Below, piece by piece: positions 53,634-63,633 of a DNA stretch of 64,000 nucleotides. Source of the DNA: Tipula vernalis (Eukaryota; Arthropoda; Insecta; Diptera; Tipulidae); contig OY282558.1 in NCBI GenBank assembly GCA_958295665.1, positions 353,257,034 through 353,321,033 on the forward strand. Direction: 5' to 3'. Position 1 is the first letter of the stretch; every line of letters begins with the position of its first letter. The notes under the pieces were generated by a model. That model worked only from the letters and a program-made list of their open reading frames with translations. It ran no database searches and was not told the DNA's origin. A program made the position numbers and the translations under genes.

Positions 53634-55467
53634 ATGGAAGAAAATATTTCATCATATTGTGATATTAAAAATGGGCTAGAAATGGATTACGATTTTAGCA
53701 CTTTACCGCCACATGTAAGTGAAGTGTTACATTATTACAATAATAAGTAGTGCAGTGTACTAATATGTAATGTTTTGTATTTTTATTTTTAAATTTTTTT
53801 ATTTTTTCGAATTTGTTTCATGTAGATTTTAGCCAATATACTGTCATATTTGCCAATGGAAGATTTTAAAAATGCATCACAAATATGTAAACCATGGTAT
53901 TATGCGTCTTGCGACCCAAGAATATCAAAACACATTTATTTATATTTTACGACAGTGCCCGCAGACAGCATGAATATTTTTGTGCGACCTGTCACCAGAT
54001 TTCGTTTTATGTACCTAAATTTTGATAAATTTGATTACAAGAAATTATTTCGGAATTTTGGTCACAAAATAACCGAATTACATATAACTTCTTGTGACCG
54101 GCTTCGAATGACCCAACTTTTCGAAATGTTTATTTATTTACCTAATCTAAAAGAGTTATGGCTCGATCATGGTAAGCATTATTTTAAACCAAATAATTTC
54201 TATAAGCATGGGCGAATCACAAAGCAAAAGGCGAAAATTATGCGAAATTTGAGCCAACTTCAGGAGTTGCATGTAACGACGAATGAGAAAAGTTTAAAAG
54301 GTGCTGAACTGTTACTAAGCTATTGTACGAACTTAAAAAAACTACATTGGAATGAAAATTTGTATCAAGATAATACGGATTATTTTTTACATAACGTACT
54401 CGTGAATCGGAATAATAATTGTACGTCCGAACGTTTAGAGAGTTTAACGGTGCATACGATCGATCGGAAACAGAATAGCAAATTTTTTGAGCACTTAATC
54501 AACTTGAACCGACTGAATTTGCGTTCGCTGGATTTGAAAGATATTAGTGACACATATTATGATATTATGTTTAAAGAGTTTTGTAAAACGTACAACCAGC
54601 TGGAGGAATTAAAAATGAACGGATGTAATGATCAGCATTTGGCGGACATATGCAAATATATGGGCAATTTGAAGTATCTGAACCTAGAAAATGTAACTAC
54701 AGTTAGTTTTAATCAGATAGGCAATTTAAAATATTTAGAGGTTAGAGCTATTGTATTTAATTTACATATGTATTAAAATGTAGAACGATTAACCTTGGTT
54801 ATTTTGCAGGATTTAACATTACGTCGCTCTATTTTAACAACCGATGACGGGTTAATCGAGTTAATTCGACTGAAACTAGAAAGTTTAACTGATTTGTCAC
54901 TCAATAATATAAGCACTGTTCTGTTAAAAGAAATTTGTGAAAACCTTCCTAATTTAAAGCATTTGCGTCTAGAATGTATCAACACCAAAGAATGTGAACC
55001 AATTTTTCGTCATTTAACGAAACTAGAGAAAATCCATTTAGAATTTGTGGATTCATGCGAAACAAATTCGAAACTAATAGAAAGTGATCCAGAATGGAAT
55101 GCAACCAAGTTGATCGAATTGAAAGATTTGTACGTGAACACATTCCTACCAGGATTTACGCCGAATTTAATAGCACAACTGCCAAAATTAAAAACGAATC
55201 ATCATGAATATGTCTGTAAGTTGTTGATTAATTTTTTTTTTTTTATTTAGAGTTATCTAATGATTTTGTTTGATTGCAGATGATCCCCAAGATCCTGAAG
55301 ATATAGATGAAGAAGATATAAACGAAGACGAAGATTACGGAGAAAATCCAAATGAAAACAGTGAGGCGGCTGTGGATGAGGCGCATGTGGATGAGGCGCA
55401 TGTGGAAGAGGAAAATCGTGAATATGACCTAACGGAATTTGATTATTTCTCTGAGTGGTTTGATTGA
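53634..55467 (+). CDS. F-box / leucine-rich-repeat protein with acidic tail (gene E)
   Basis: Four exons: 53634-53714, 53826-54740, 54810-55215 and 55280-55467. Introns are 111, 69 and 64 bp, with the phases of gene D; exons 1-3 have exactly the same lengths as in D. The second donor is GTTAGA, weaker than GTGAGA in D. The protein is 529 residues. The F-box is FSTLPPH, ILANILSYLPMED, CKPWYYASCDP; leucine-rich repeats follow, with FLPGFTPNLIAQLPKL near the end of exon 3. Exon 4 is an acidic tail containing a 5-residue repeat (VDEAH, VDEAH, then VEEEN) and ending DLTEFDYFSEWFD. The expected role is an SCF-type ubiquitin-ligase substrate receptor. AATAAA at 55487-55492. Most differences from D are conservative, suggesting that both copies are maintained. 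Confidence 0.92.
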
Positions 55468-55560
55468 GTGATTGTGATATTAATTCAATAAAAGAACTGT
55501 GATATACCCAATAAATATTTCAAAAATTGGTTTAGTTTTTATTTTAAAAATGCTATCGTA

Positions 55561-55964
55561 ACAACATTTATGAGGTACCATCTAGCATTCACGTTCATAT
55601 TCCAGAAGTATTAATTTTGAGATACTGCTTATGTATAATAAAAATGTATTTCAAACATTAGTGCAAACGCGAGTCAAAAAGAAAGAGAAACCCAAATTCT
55701 TCGGAGGAGGCGGACACAAACCTAAAGAACGTGAAACTAAATTCATCCGAAATAATCTCTGGTAACCGATTCGAAGTTCTACTCGTGGAAGGTGTTGATA
55801 AACCTCCAACATACTTAAGAGAAACCCTTTAATCAATACTTATTGTCAGCACTAAGTGCAGAAACAAACGTGGACAGGATTGAAGCCAAAAAATCGACGG
55901 ATACAGACAAATTGTAGCCGTTCTTGAAAAAAAAAAAAAAAAAAATAAAAGTACTTTTACAAAT
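55561..55964. other. Possible retroposed fragment ending in poly(A)
   Basis: A run of 18-19 A at about 55927-55945 ends an otherwise unrecognised segment (from about 55650, somewhat richer in G and C than its surroundings). This could be the 3' end of an old retroposon. The ORF on the minus strand (55836-55651) is not recognised. Confidence 0.35.
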
Positions 55965-56054
55965 TAGTGATGTGCTAAATCGATCTTTTTTGTTCTGTTT
56001 TGTTTATTTTCTCATATGATTTTTAACAAAAAAGATCGATTTGGCCCATCACTA
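55965..56054. mobile_element. 90-bp palindromic MITE
   Basis: TAGTGATGTGCTAAATCGAT at 55965 pairs with the reverse complement ending at 56054 (two mismatches over about 30 bp). It lies only 17 bp from the left end of the Mutator-like element. Confidence 0.75.
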
Positions 56055-56061
56055 TTACACG

Positions 56062-56070
56062 TACTGTTTG
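56062..56070. repeat. 9-bp target duplication of the Mutator-like element, left
   Basis: TACTGTTTG, repeated at 61255-61263. Confidence 0.9.
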
Positions 56071-56755
56071 AAGTCGGTGAAGTTAGCCCGAAATATCAGC
56101 CTGAATTTTTGGTTCGTTTCTCGGATAAAATGTAGCTATCCCGAAAAAGTGTAAATTTTTTGTAAAAAGTGTAGGCTCATCCCGAAAAAAATATTATAAT
56201 TAAAATGTATCTAACACGAAAAACAAAACAAGTTTAATCGAAATGAAAATTAATAAATTTCTTAAAAAATATTTGTAATAAAAAAAATTAATTTCTAAAA
56301 GAGTAAAGCCATTCAACATATTCTACAAATTTTTATAGCTATACTAATGTACTGTTCTGTTGGTAGTGTATTCCATTTACTATGAAGAAACCTTAAGTTA
56401 TATACTGCCAATACTAGATACAATGCTTGAAGATTTTGTATTTGGGAGGATAGGCCATGATGCTAGCTAAGAGGTAGTCAGCATCCCACGGTCAAATCAC
56501 GGGAATAAACATATGATTTTTAAAAATTTGTTTTTTTAGTATAGCGCATGAGATATGGAGAAATCTTAAATTATAAACAACCAATACTAGCAGAAACTTA
56601 AATTATGTGTGGCGATACTAGAGATAAATACCACTAACGGTATATACCACATGATAGGTCTTGGATATGCTAATGAACCATGAATAGGCCATATCCATAT
56701 CATGGAGATAAGACATATAATTTTCAGTACATATAATACGCCATTTAATAGATTA
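56071..56755 (+). repeat. Left inverted repeat of the Mutator-like element
   Basis: About 535 bp of unique arm followed by about one 172-bp unit (partial). It holds a single unit where the right arm holds about eleven. Confidence 0.85.
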
Positions 56756-56879
56756 TCTAAATACGAGTTACATGTGGGCAAGTAATATTAAATCCATGAA
56801 GCATCCAGAGCAAGTAGTAAAATACACTTGTGCTGTTCACACATCTCCCACACAATAGCCAAAGATGTAAATAAGTTTT

Positions 56880-58577
56880 ATGCAAGTTCGAAAATTTGTC
56901 AAAGAGGTTTTGGTTTCTTTGATTATTGCCAATAATTATGAGAACATTAAAGAAATCTGGAAAAAATTTGTAATTCTAATACTATCCAAACATATCACCA
57001 TTGAAGTCAAAGAAGCTTTTGACCAGTTAATCGGATTGATTGCTTCAAATAATGTAGAATTAAAATTAAATTTCAATGAAATTAGTAAACCTGACGAACG
57101 TGACAAAGACTTAGCTCGAAATGAGTTTTATACTCCACTCTATAAGCAGAGCCCTTTTTATAGAGATTTGTACGAAATTAGCATGAATGTTAATTTATGT
57201 TTATCTGAAGAAAACACTGGTTTGGCCTTAAATAATTTGTAAAACATCGATTTCCACGATACATTTTTAAAGAAATATGCCGCTTTATTACCATTGTTTA
57301 CTGGGATTCTGCGTAATGGAAATCGATTAAGCAATGGTCATGTGGAAAATTACTTTGCATTTTTAAAAAGAAGGTTTTCATTGACAAGTCGCACCTTTGA
57401 AGTTGGCAGAATGCCATTGAAGGTTGGTCGCTTTGTACGCGAATTGAACTCAAGAAACCAAACTGTCTGCAAAGAGATATTCTATGCTGTACCAAAATTT
57501 TCGATGAAACAAATAGAAAGCCCAATCCAATTGTCACCCAAAAGCAGTAACCATAGCTTATTAGATAAACAAAATAGTAAATCTATTTGGAAACGAAAGA
57601 GCCCATATTCTTCACCAGTAAACAAAAAGAAAAGACCGGCGAGCAGTTTTGATTTCAATTTTGTAAATTCCTTTTCACGTTCTTCTAATACTGAACAAAA
57701 TATCACGGCCATGGCAACATTAAGCCAAAATTTAAATACACCGAAAAGTCACAAATTTACAAGACCTAAAGCAATATTCAAACCACAAGCAAAATTACAG
57801 ATGCCTTTAATTAGAAACGCCACCCATACTTGTAGCTTTTATAAAAATACGTGTGCTCTAGATTCGACATATCAAGCGATCGGTTTATCAATGGATAAAG
57901 ACGAAATTTTTTTAAAAAATCTGAAAGGCGGCCGAACTAAATCATTATTAGAAGCACTATTAAGAAATGATTTAGCTAAACTGTACCAAATACGAAAAGA
58001 AATTTTGGTAGAACTGTCAGGATTTAATTCCGATTGCACCACAGAATTATACAACGTCTGCAAGAGTGTCTTTCAAAATTTTCCAAGCTTAACAGTAACA
58101 TTAGAATGTTCAAACAAGAATTGTTTATTCAAAGAGGAATAAAAGCGGCCAATGATTTATTTGAATGTTGAAAAATATCAGACACTAGGAGTTTCCAATA
58201 TTGAATCATGTTTCCAAGAAATACCACTCAAAACATGTAAACAGTGTTGTCAAACAATGGGTCCTACACTAAAATCTTTTGGACAGATATTGTGTATAGA
58301 CACTGAAACAATCAATGATGCTACTGCACAACGGTCCGAAGTACAGAACACTATCAAGCTTGGAGATAATAAATATAAGGTAACTTCTGTTATATGTTTT
58401 GTTCACGAAGGTTTAATTCTTAAATACTCAAAACCATCCGAAGGTCATTAAATTTGTTATGGCAGAATAGATCAAAAAAGGCAAAAGTACGATGTCCTGA
58501 GCACGTATATACCTACAATACGCAACCCTAGTTCAGTAAAAATTAAACCTCAAATAATTATGTATCGAAAAATATAA
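56880..58577 (+). pseudogene. Mutator-like transposase end fused to a USP-like (C19) region
   Basis: One frame runs 566 codons from ATG 56880 to TAA 58575-58577, broken only by in-frame TAA at 57240, 58140 and 58449. No frameshift was found. Residues about 1-120 are helical. Near 57340 is SNGHVENYFAFLKRR, of the form (S)N..VE....LK that carries the last catalytic Glu in Mutator-type transposases. A basic, low-complexity linker follows (residues about 210-320: KRKSPYSSPVNKKKR). Near 57846 the box NTCALDSTYQAIG has the form of a ubiquitin-specific-protease Cys box. A pair of CxxC-type groups (CSNKNC, CKQCC) and a late GH-stop-ICYGRID block, where relatives have GHY, suit a C19 peptidase. The transposase N terminus with the first Asp residues is not visible. 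The peptidase call is by motif only. Confidence 0.65.
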
Positions 58578-58881
58578 ATTATTATGATATTTTAACCAGA
58601 ATTTTAGTCATATGTGTACCTAGTATTTTACAAAACGGAAAAACTATTCTATTAATGTTTAGGGGTATGAACAGAGTATAATAACCATAGGCACAACTTT
58701 TAATTCTATATAACAATATCTTCTCCAGACTTCTGATTCTAAGCTACACTTGAATTTATTCGTTTTAATCAATTGAAATGATGATTCCAAGTTTTCAAAT
58801 TTTGTCGAACCATTTCCAAAATATCTTTGCACTTATTTATTTTAAAAAATTCAATTGATGATTTCATGTTATTTTTGAAAT
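58578..58881. other. Non-coding part of the Mutator-like element
   Basis: AT-rich sequence between the ORF and the tandem array; nothing else recognised. Confidence 0.4.
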
Positions 58882-60720
58882 TTATATGTCTTATCTCCAT
58901 GATATGCATATGGCCTATTCAAAGTTCATTAGCATATCCAAGACCTATCAGGTGGTATATACCGTTAGTGGTATTTATCTCTAGTATCGCCACACAGAAT
59001 TTAAGTTTCAACTGGACTGAGTGTATGAAAAGGCGTATTATGTGTACTGAAAATTATATGTCTTATCTCCATGATATGGATATGGCTTATTCATGGTTCA
59101 TTAGCATATCCAAGACCTATCAGGTGGTATATACCGTTAGTGGTATTTATCTCTAGTATCGCCACACAGAATTTAAGTTTCAACTGGACTGAGTATATGA
59201 AAAGGCGTATTATGTGTACTGAAAATTATATGTCTTATCTCCATGATATGGATATGGCTTATTCATGGTTCATTAGCATATCCAAGACCTATCAGGTGGT
59301 ATATACCGTTAGTGGTATTTATCTCTAGTATCGCCACACAGAATTTAAGTTTCAACTGGACTGAGTGTATGAAAAGGCGTATTATGTGTACTGAAAATTA
59401 TATGTCTTATCTCCATGATATGGATATGGCTTATTCATGGTTCATTAGCATATCCAAGACCTATCAGGTGGTATATACCGTTAGTGGTATTTATCTCTAG
59501 TATCGCCACACAGAATTTAAGTTTCAACTGGACTGAGTGTATGAAAAGGCGTATTATGTGTACTGAAAATTATATGTCTTATCTCCATGATATGGATATG
59601 GCTTATTCATGGTTCATTAGCATATCCAAGACCTATCAGGTGGTATATACCGTTAGTGGTATTTATCTCTAGTATCGCCACACAGAATTTAAGTTTCAAC
59701 TGGACTGAGTGTATGAAAAGGCGTATTATGTGTACTGAAAATTATATGTCTTATCTCCATGATATGGATATGGCTTATTCATGGTTCATTAGCATATCCA
59801 AGACCTATCAGGTGGTATATACCGTTAGTGGTATTTATCTCTAGTATCGCCACACAGAATTTAAGTTTCAACTGGACTGAGTGTATGAAAAGGCGTATTA
59901 TGTGTACTGAAAATTATATGTCTTATCTCCATGATATGGATATGGCTATTTCATGGTTCATTAGCATATCCAAGACCTATCAGGTGGTATATACCGTTAG
60001 TGGTATTTATCTCTAGTATCGCCACACAGAATTTAAGTTTCAACTGGACTGAGTGTATGAAAAGGCGTATTATGTGTACTGAAAATTATATGTCTTATCT
60101 CCATGATATGGATATGGCCTATTCATGGTTCATTAGCATATCCAAGACCTATCAGGTGGTATATACCGTTAGTGGTATTTATATCTAGTATCGCCACACA
60201 GAATTTAAGTTTCAACTGGACTGAGTGTATGAAAAGGCGTATTATGTGTACTGAAAATTATATGTCTTATCTCCATGATATGGATATGGCTTATTCATGG
60301 TTCATTAGCATATCCAAGACCTATCAGGTGGTATATACCGTTAGTGGTATTTATCTCTAGTATCGCCACACAGAATTTAAGTTTCAACTGGACTGAGTGT
60401 ATGAAAAGGCGTATTATGTGTACTGAAAATTATATGTCTTATCTCCATGATATGGATATGGCTTATTCATGGTTCATTAGCATATCCAAGACCTATCAGG
60501 TGGTATATACCGTTAGTGGTATTTATCTCTAGTATCGCCACACAGAATTTAAGTTTCAACTGGACTGAGTATATGAAAAGGCGTATTATGTGTACTGAAA
60601 ATTATATGTCTTATCTCCATGATATGGATATTGCTTATTCATGGTTCATTAGCATATCTAAGACCTATCAGGTGGTATATACCGTTAGTGGTATTTATCT
60701 CTAGTATGGCCACACAGAAT
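58882..60720 (+). repeat. 172-bp tandem repeat, about 10.7 copies, in the right arm
   Basis: Units start near 58882, 59054, 59226, 59398, 59570, 59742, 59914, 60086, 60258, 60430 and 60602, each exactly 172 bp after the last; the eleventh is partial. They differ by only a few bases (for example TATGGCTTATTC versus TATGGCCTATTC, and ATATATGAAAAGG versus GTGTATGAAAAGG). Each unit leaves one frame open for 85 codons across the unit boundary, producing a series of identical ORFs that I regard as non-coding. Confidence 0.95.
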
Positions 60721-61254
60721 TTTAGTTTCTGCTAGTATTGGTTGTTTATAATTTAAGATTTCTCCATATCACATGCGCTATTCTAAAAACACAAATTTTT
60801 AAAAATCATATGTTTATTCCCATGATTTGACCGTGGGATGCTGACTACCTCTTAGCTAGCATCATGGCCTATCTTCCGAAATACAAAATCTTTAAGCATT
60901 GTATCTAGTATTGGCAGTATATAACTTAAGGTTTCTTCATAGTAAATGGAATACACTACCAACAGAACAGTACATTAGTATAGCTATGAAAATTTGTAGA
61001 ATATGTTGAATGGCTTTACTCTTATAGAAATTAATTTTTTTTATTACAAATATTTTTTAAGAAATTTATTAATTTTCATTTGGATTAAACTTGTTTTGTT
61101 TTTCGTGTTAGATACATTTTAATTATAATATTTTTTTCGGGATGAGCCTACACTTTTTACAAAAAATTTACACTTTTTCGGGATAGCTACATTTTATCCG
61201 AGAAACGAACCAAAAATTCGGGCTGATATTTTTTCGGGCTAACTTCACCGACTT
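60721..61254 (-). repeat. Right inverted repeat of the Mutator-like element (unique arm)
   Basis: Reverse complement of 56071-56605 with few differences. Confidence 0.85.
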
Positions 61255-61263
61255 TACTGTTTG
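61255..61263. repeat. 9-bp target duplication of the Mutator-like element, right
   Basis: TACTGTTTG, as at 56062-56070. Confidence 0.9.
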
Positions 61264-61589
61264 AAGAGCACGAAGGTGAAATATGTATTTAATTCCAGCT
61301 AAAGCCTAAAGTAATAAAAACTAAGGGAAAACAGGGTCAGATACATTCGCGAATGTTTAGCAAGCAGGCAGCAATTTTCATTTATTATATTGTATTTTGC
61401 TTAGTCCGGTTTTGTCCAAGGTTCAGGAATGTAAACAAAGTCAGTTAATCGTAACCCATAATAAATCAGTACCAGGTAAATCTGTAGCATCGGCAATGTC
61501 CGACAACATTTAATTCAGACAATCAAGCTTGTTCATTGGTTCATGCTAGCTCTATGAATCAGATTAGTTCATTTCATACGTCTTCTTCC
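61264..61589. other. Spacer before the BEL/Pao relic
   Basis: No gene recognised; it could be more decayed retrotransposon. Confidence 0.4.
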
Positions 61590-62510
61590 CAGGTATTATT
61601 GTCGTCAGTTGTAATTTGGTTATAAGGTAAAAATGGGTTACGAACACTATTACGTGCCCTTTTAGATTCAGGGTCACAATCAAACTTTGTAACAGAACAT
61701 GCATGTCAAAAATTAAATGCTAACAAAAAATCAATCCGTATTCCAGTTACTGGAATAAATCACTATATAACTGAAATAAAGTACGAGGTTGAGTTATCAG
61801 TGGAATCGCGTCTCCAAAAGTACAAAACAAATTTAAATTTTTTAGTTTTATTCAAAATAACCGGCGATTTGCCCTTACATCCAGTTAACGTTGATTTGAC
61901 TAAACTTCCCAATTCGATAGAACTAGCCGATCTCAAATTATTCATCTCTGATCGTATAGACAGAAATTTATTGTGACATATTTAAGGGGGGGGGAAAATT
62001 ACAATTTGCCAAGAATTATCACCTTGTAAGGGTTTTTGAATATGTGATTTGTGGAAAGACGAAATCTCCAATTCAGCTACCGTCGCTTTCATTATTTTGT
62101 TGCAACATCGATGAGGTGCGGAAAGAAATACAAAAGTTATACATATTATCGAAGACGTAAAATTCAGAAATAATTTTTCATTTGAGGAAAAAGCTTGCGA
62201 AACCCATTTTGCTAGCCACGTCATGCGTGAGAAGGATGGCAAGTACAATATCGCTCTTCTGCGCAAGATTCGCAGCAAATCCCGAATTGAAACGTAATTA
62301 TTGTCAGTTTATAGACGAATACATCGCGCTAAAGCATATGCAAATTGCGATATCCTTTTTCTGATACCTCATATTGTATATCTCATCACGCAGTGATGAA
62401 ACAAGAGTCGACCACTACCAAGCTTCGGGTCGTATTTAACGGATTATCAAGGTCGCAACCATTGAACCAGATTTACTCTCATTAATTATGCGTTTCCGAA
62501 CAAATGTATA

Positions 62511-62733
62511 CCCTATTCCCTTGGTCGTGTCACTTTAGTCGACGTGATAATTGTCGCGTCACTTCATCTTTAAATTGGTATTCTCTTAGTCGATCGAAGT
62601 GATAATTTAAGAGAATGCGACGTAAAAGAATGTTCGTCACTTCAAACGACGATAGTCGCATCGATCGACTAAGAGAATACCAAAATTTGATTGTCGGTAC
62701 AAGTGACAAGTGACACGACTAAGGGAATAGGGG
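62511..62733. mobile_element. MITE inserted in the BEL/Pao RT region
   Basis: 223 bp. Starts CCCTATTCCCTTGGTCGTGT and ends with the reverse complement (one change). An inner pair, TTGGTATTCTCTTAGTCGAT (about 62576) and its reverse complement (about 62663-62683), gives a second nested set of inverted repeats, so most of the element can fold. It interrupts the BEL/Pao reading LRFRTN and VVIAITADI. The target duplication is not certain. Confidence 0.82.
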
Positions 62734-63303
62734 TGGTAATTGCCATCACGGCGGACATAACTAAAATGTCTGCCAAATCGATATTCATAAGGATGATCGT
62801 AAATTCCAATAAATTTGGTGGCGCAAAGATAAAAATGATCCTCTATCTATATATCAACTAAATACCGTCACCTACGGCATAGCAAGCGCTCCGTTTCTGG
62901 CGATAAGATCTCTAAAGCAACTAGCAATTGACGAACATTATAATTTCCCAACCGTATCTCAGAACTTGCTCGATGATTTCTACGTCAAAGATTTTTTGTC
63001 AGGTGCAAATACTGCTGCAGAAGCAAAAGAGTTAAGGTCTAACATTACCTCGCTTCTCGCTAAGGGAGGGTTTGAGTTAACTAAATGGTCATCGAACAGT
63101 AAGGAAGTAGTTCCTGATTAAAACGATTTTACCATTGGGATTTTGGGAATAAAATGGGACTGTCTAGATGACTATTATTATTTCATTAACGAAGGATAAC
63201 AGTGAAGTAAATTTTAAAAAACTAAACGTTTTATCAGTGATTTATCAATTATTCGATCCACTAGGACTGTGCCTTTTAGGTTGTCTTTGTTGCGAAGGTT
63301 TTT

Positions 63304-63633
63304 ATGCAAAAGTTATGGGCTATTCCAAACTTGAAATGGGACGATGAACTATTTGATCCTTTCAAATCGGAATGGTTTGAATTTTATAACCAGTTACGAA
63401 GATCGATTATGAGTTCAAATTCTATTAAAAGAATAGAAAGGCACGAATTCAGTGATGCTTCCCAGATCGGCTATGGTTGCTGCATTTACTCGTATATTCG
63501 TATTCTAGATATGAACAACCAATACAAGATACGCCTGCTTTGCGCCGAATCACGTGTTGTACCACTCAAGGGTCAGACAATACCTCGGCTGGAATTATGT
63601 GCTGCACTATTGTTAAGCCAGTTATACGAATAG
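63304..63633 (+). pseudogene. BEL/Pao pol fragment (peptidase-A17-type region)
   Basis: A 109-codon open piece with FSDASQIGYGCC, LLCAESRVVPLKGQTIPRLE and LCAALLLSQL, the most conserved block after the RT in BEL/Pao elements. It stops at 63631-63633, and the downstream continuation is in other frames. Confidence 0.8.

Larger units (their letters stand above)
53060..55560 (+). repeat. Segmental duplication unit 2 (contains gene E)
   Basis: Homologous to 38380-40800, including about 0.57 kb of upstream sequence, all exons and similar introns. The two units are in the same orientation, 14.7 kb apart. Confidence 0.85.
56071..61254 (+). mobile_element. Mutator-like DNA transposon with long inverted repeats
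   Basis: 5,184 bp. It starts AAGTCGGTGAAGTTAGCCCG and ends with the reverse complement. The 9-bp duplication TACTGTTTG flanks it, as expected for Mutator-like elements (8-11 bp). The inverted repeats are long: 56071-56605 matches 60720-61254 (minus) over about 535 bp. A further 150 bp on the left (about 56606-56755) corresponds to one unit of a 172-bp tandem array that fills 58882-60720 on the right. One damaged gene lies between. Superfamily assignment rests on the target size, the long repeats and the transposase end; Mutator is favoured but not proved. Confidence 0.88.

Noticed and set aside
59071..60704. A series of nearly identical 85-codon ORFs
   Set aside because: They arise because the 172-bp repeat leaves one frame open across unit boundaries; each spans one and a half units, and there is no sign of a real protein.
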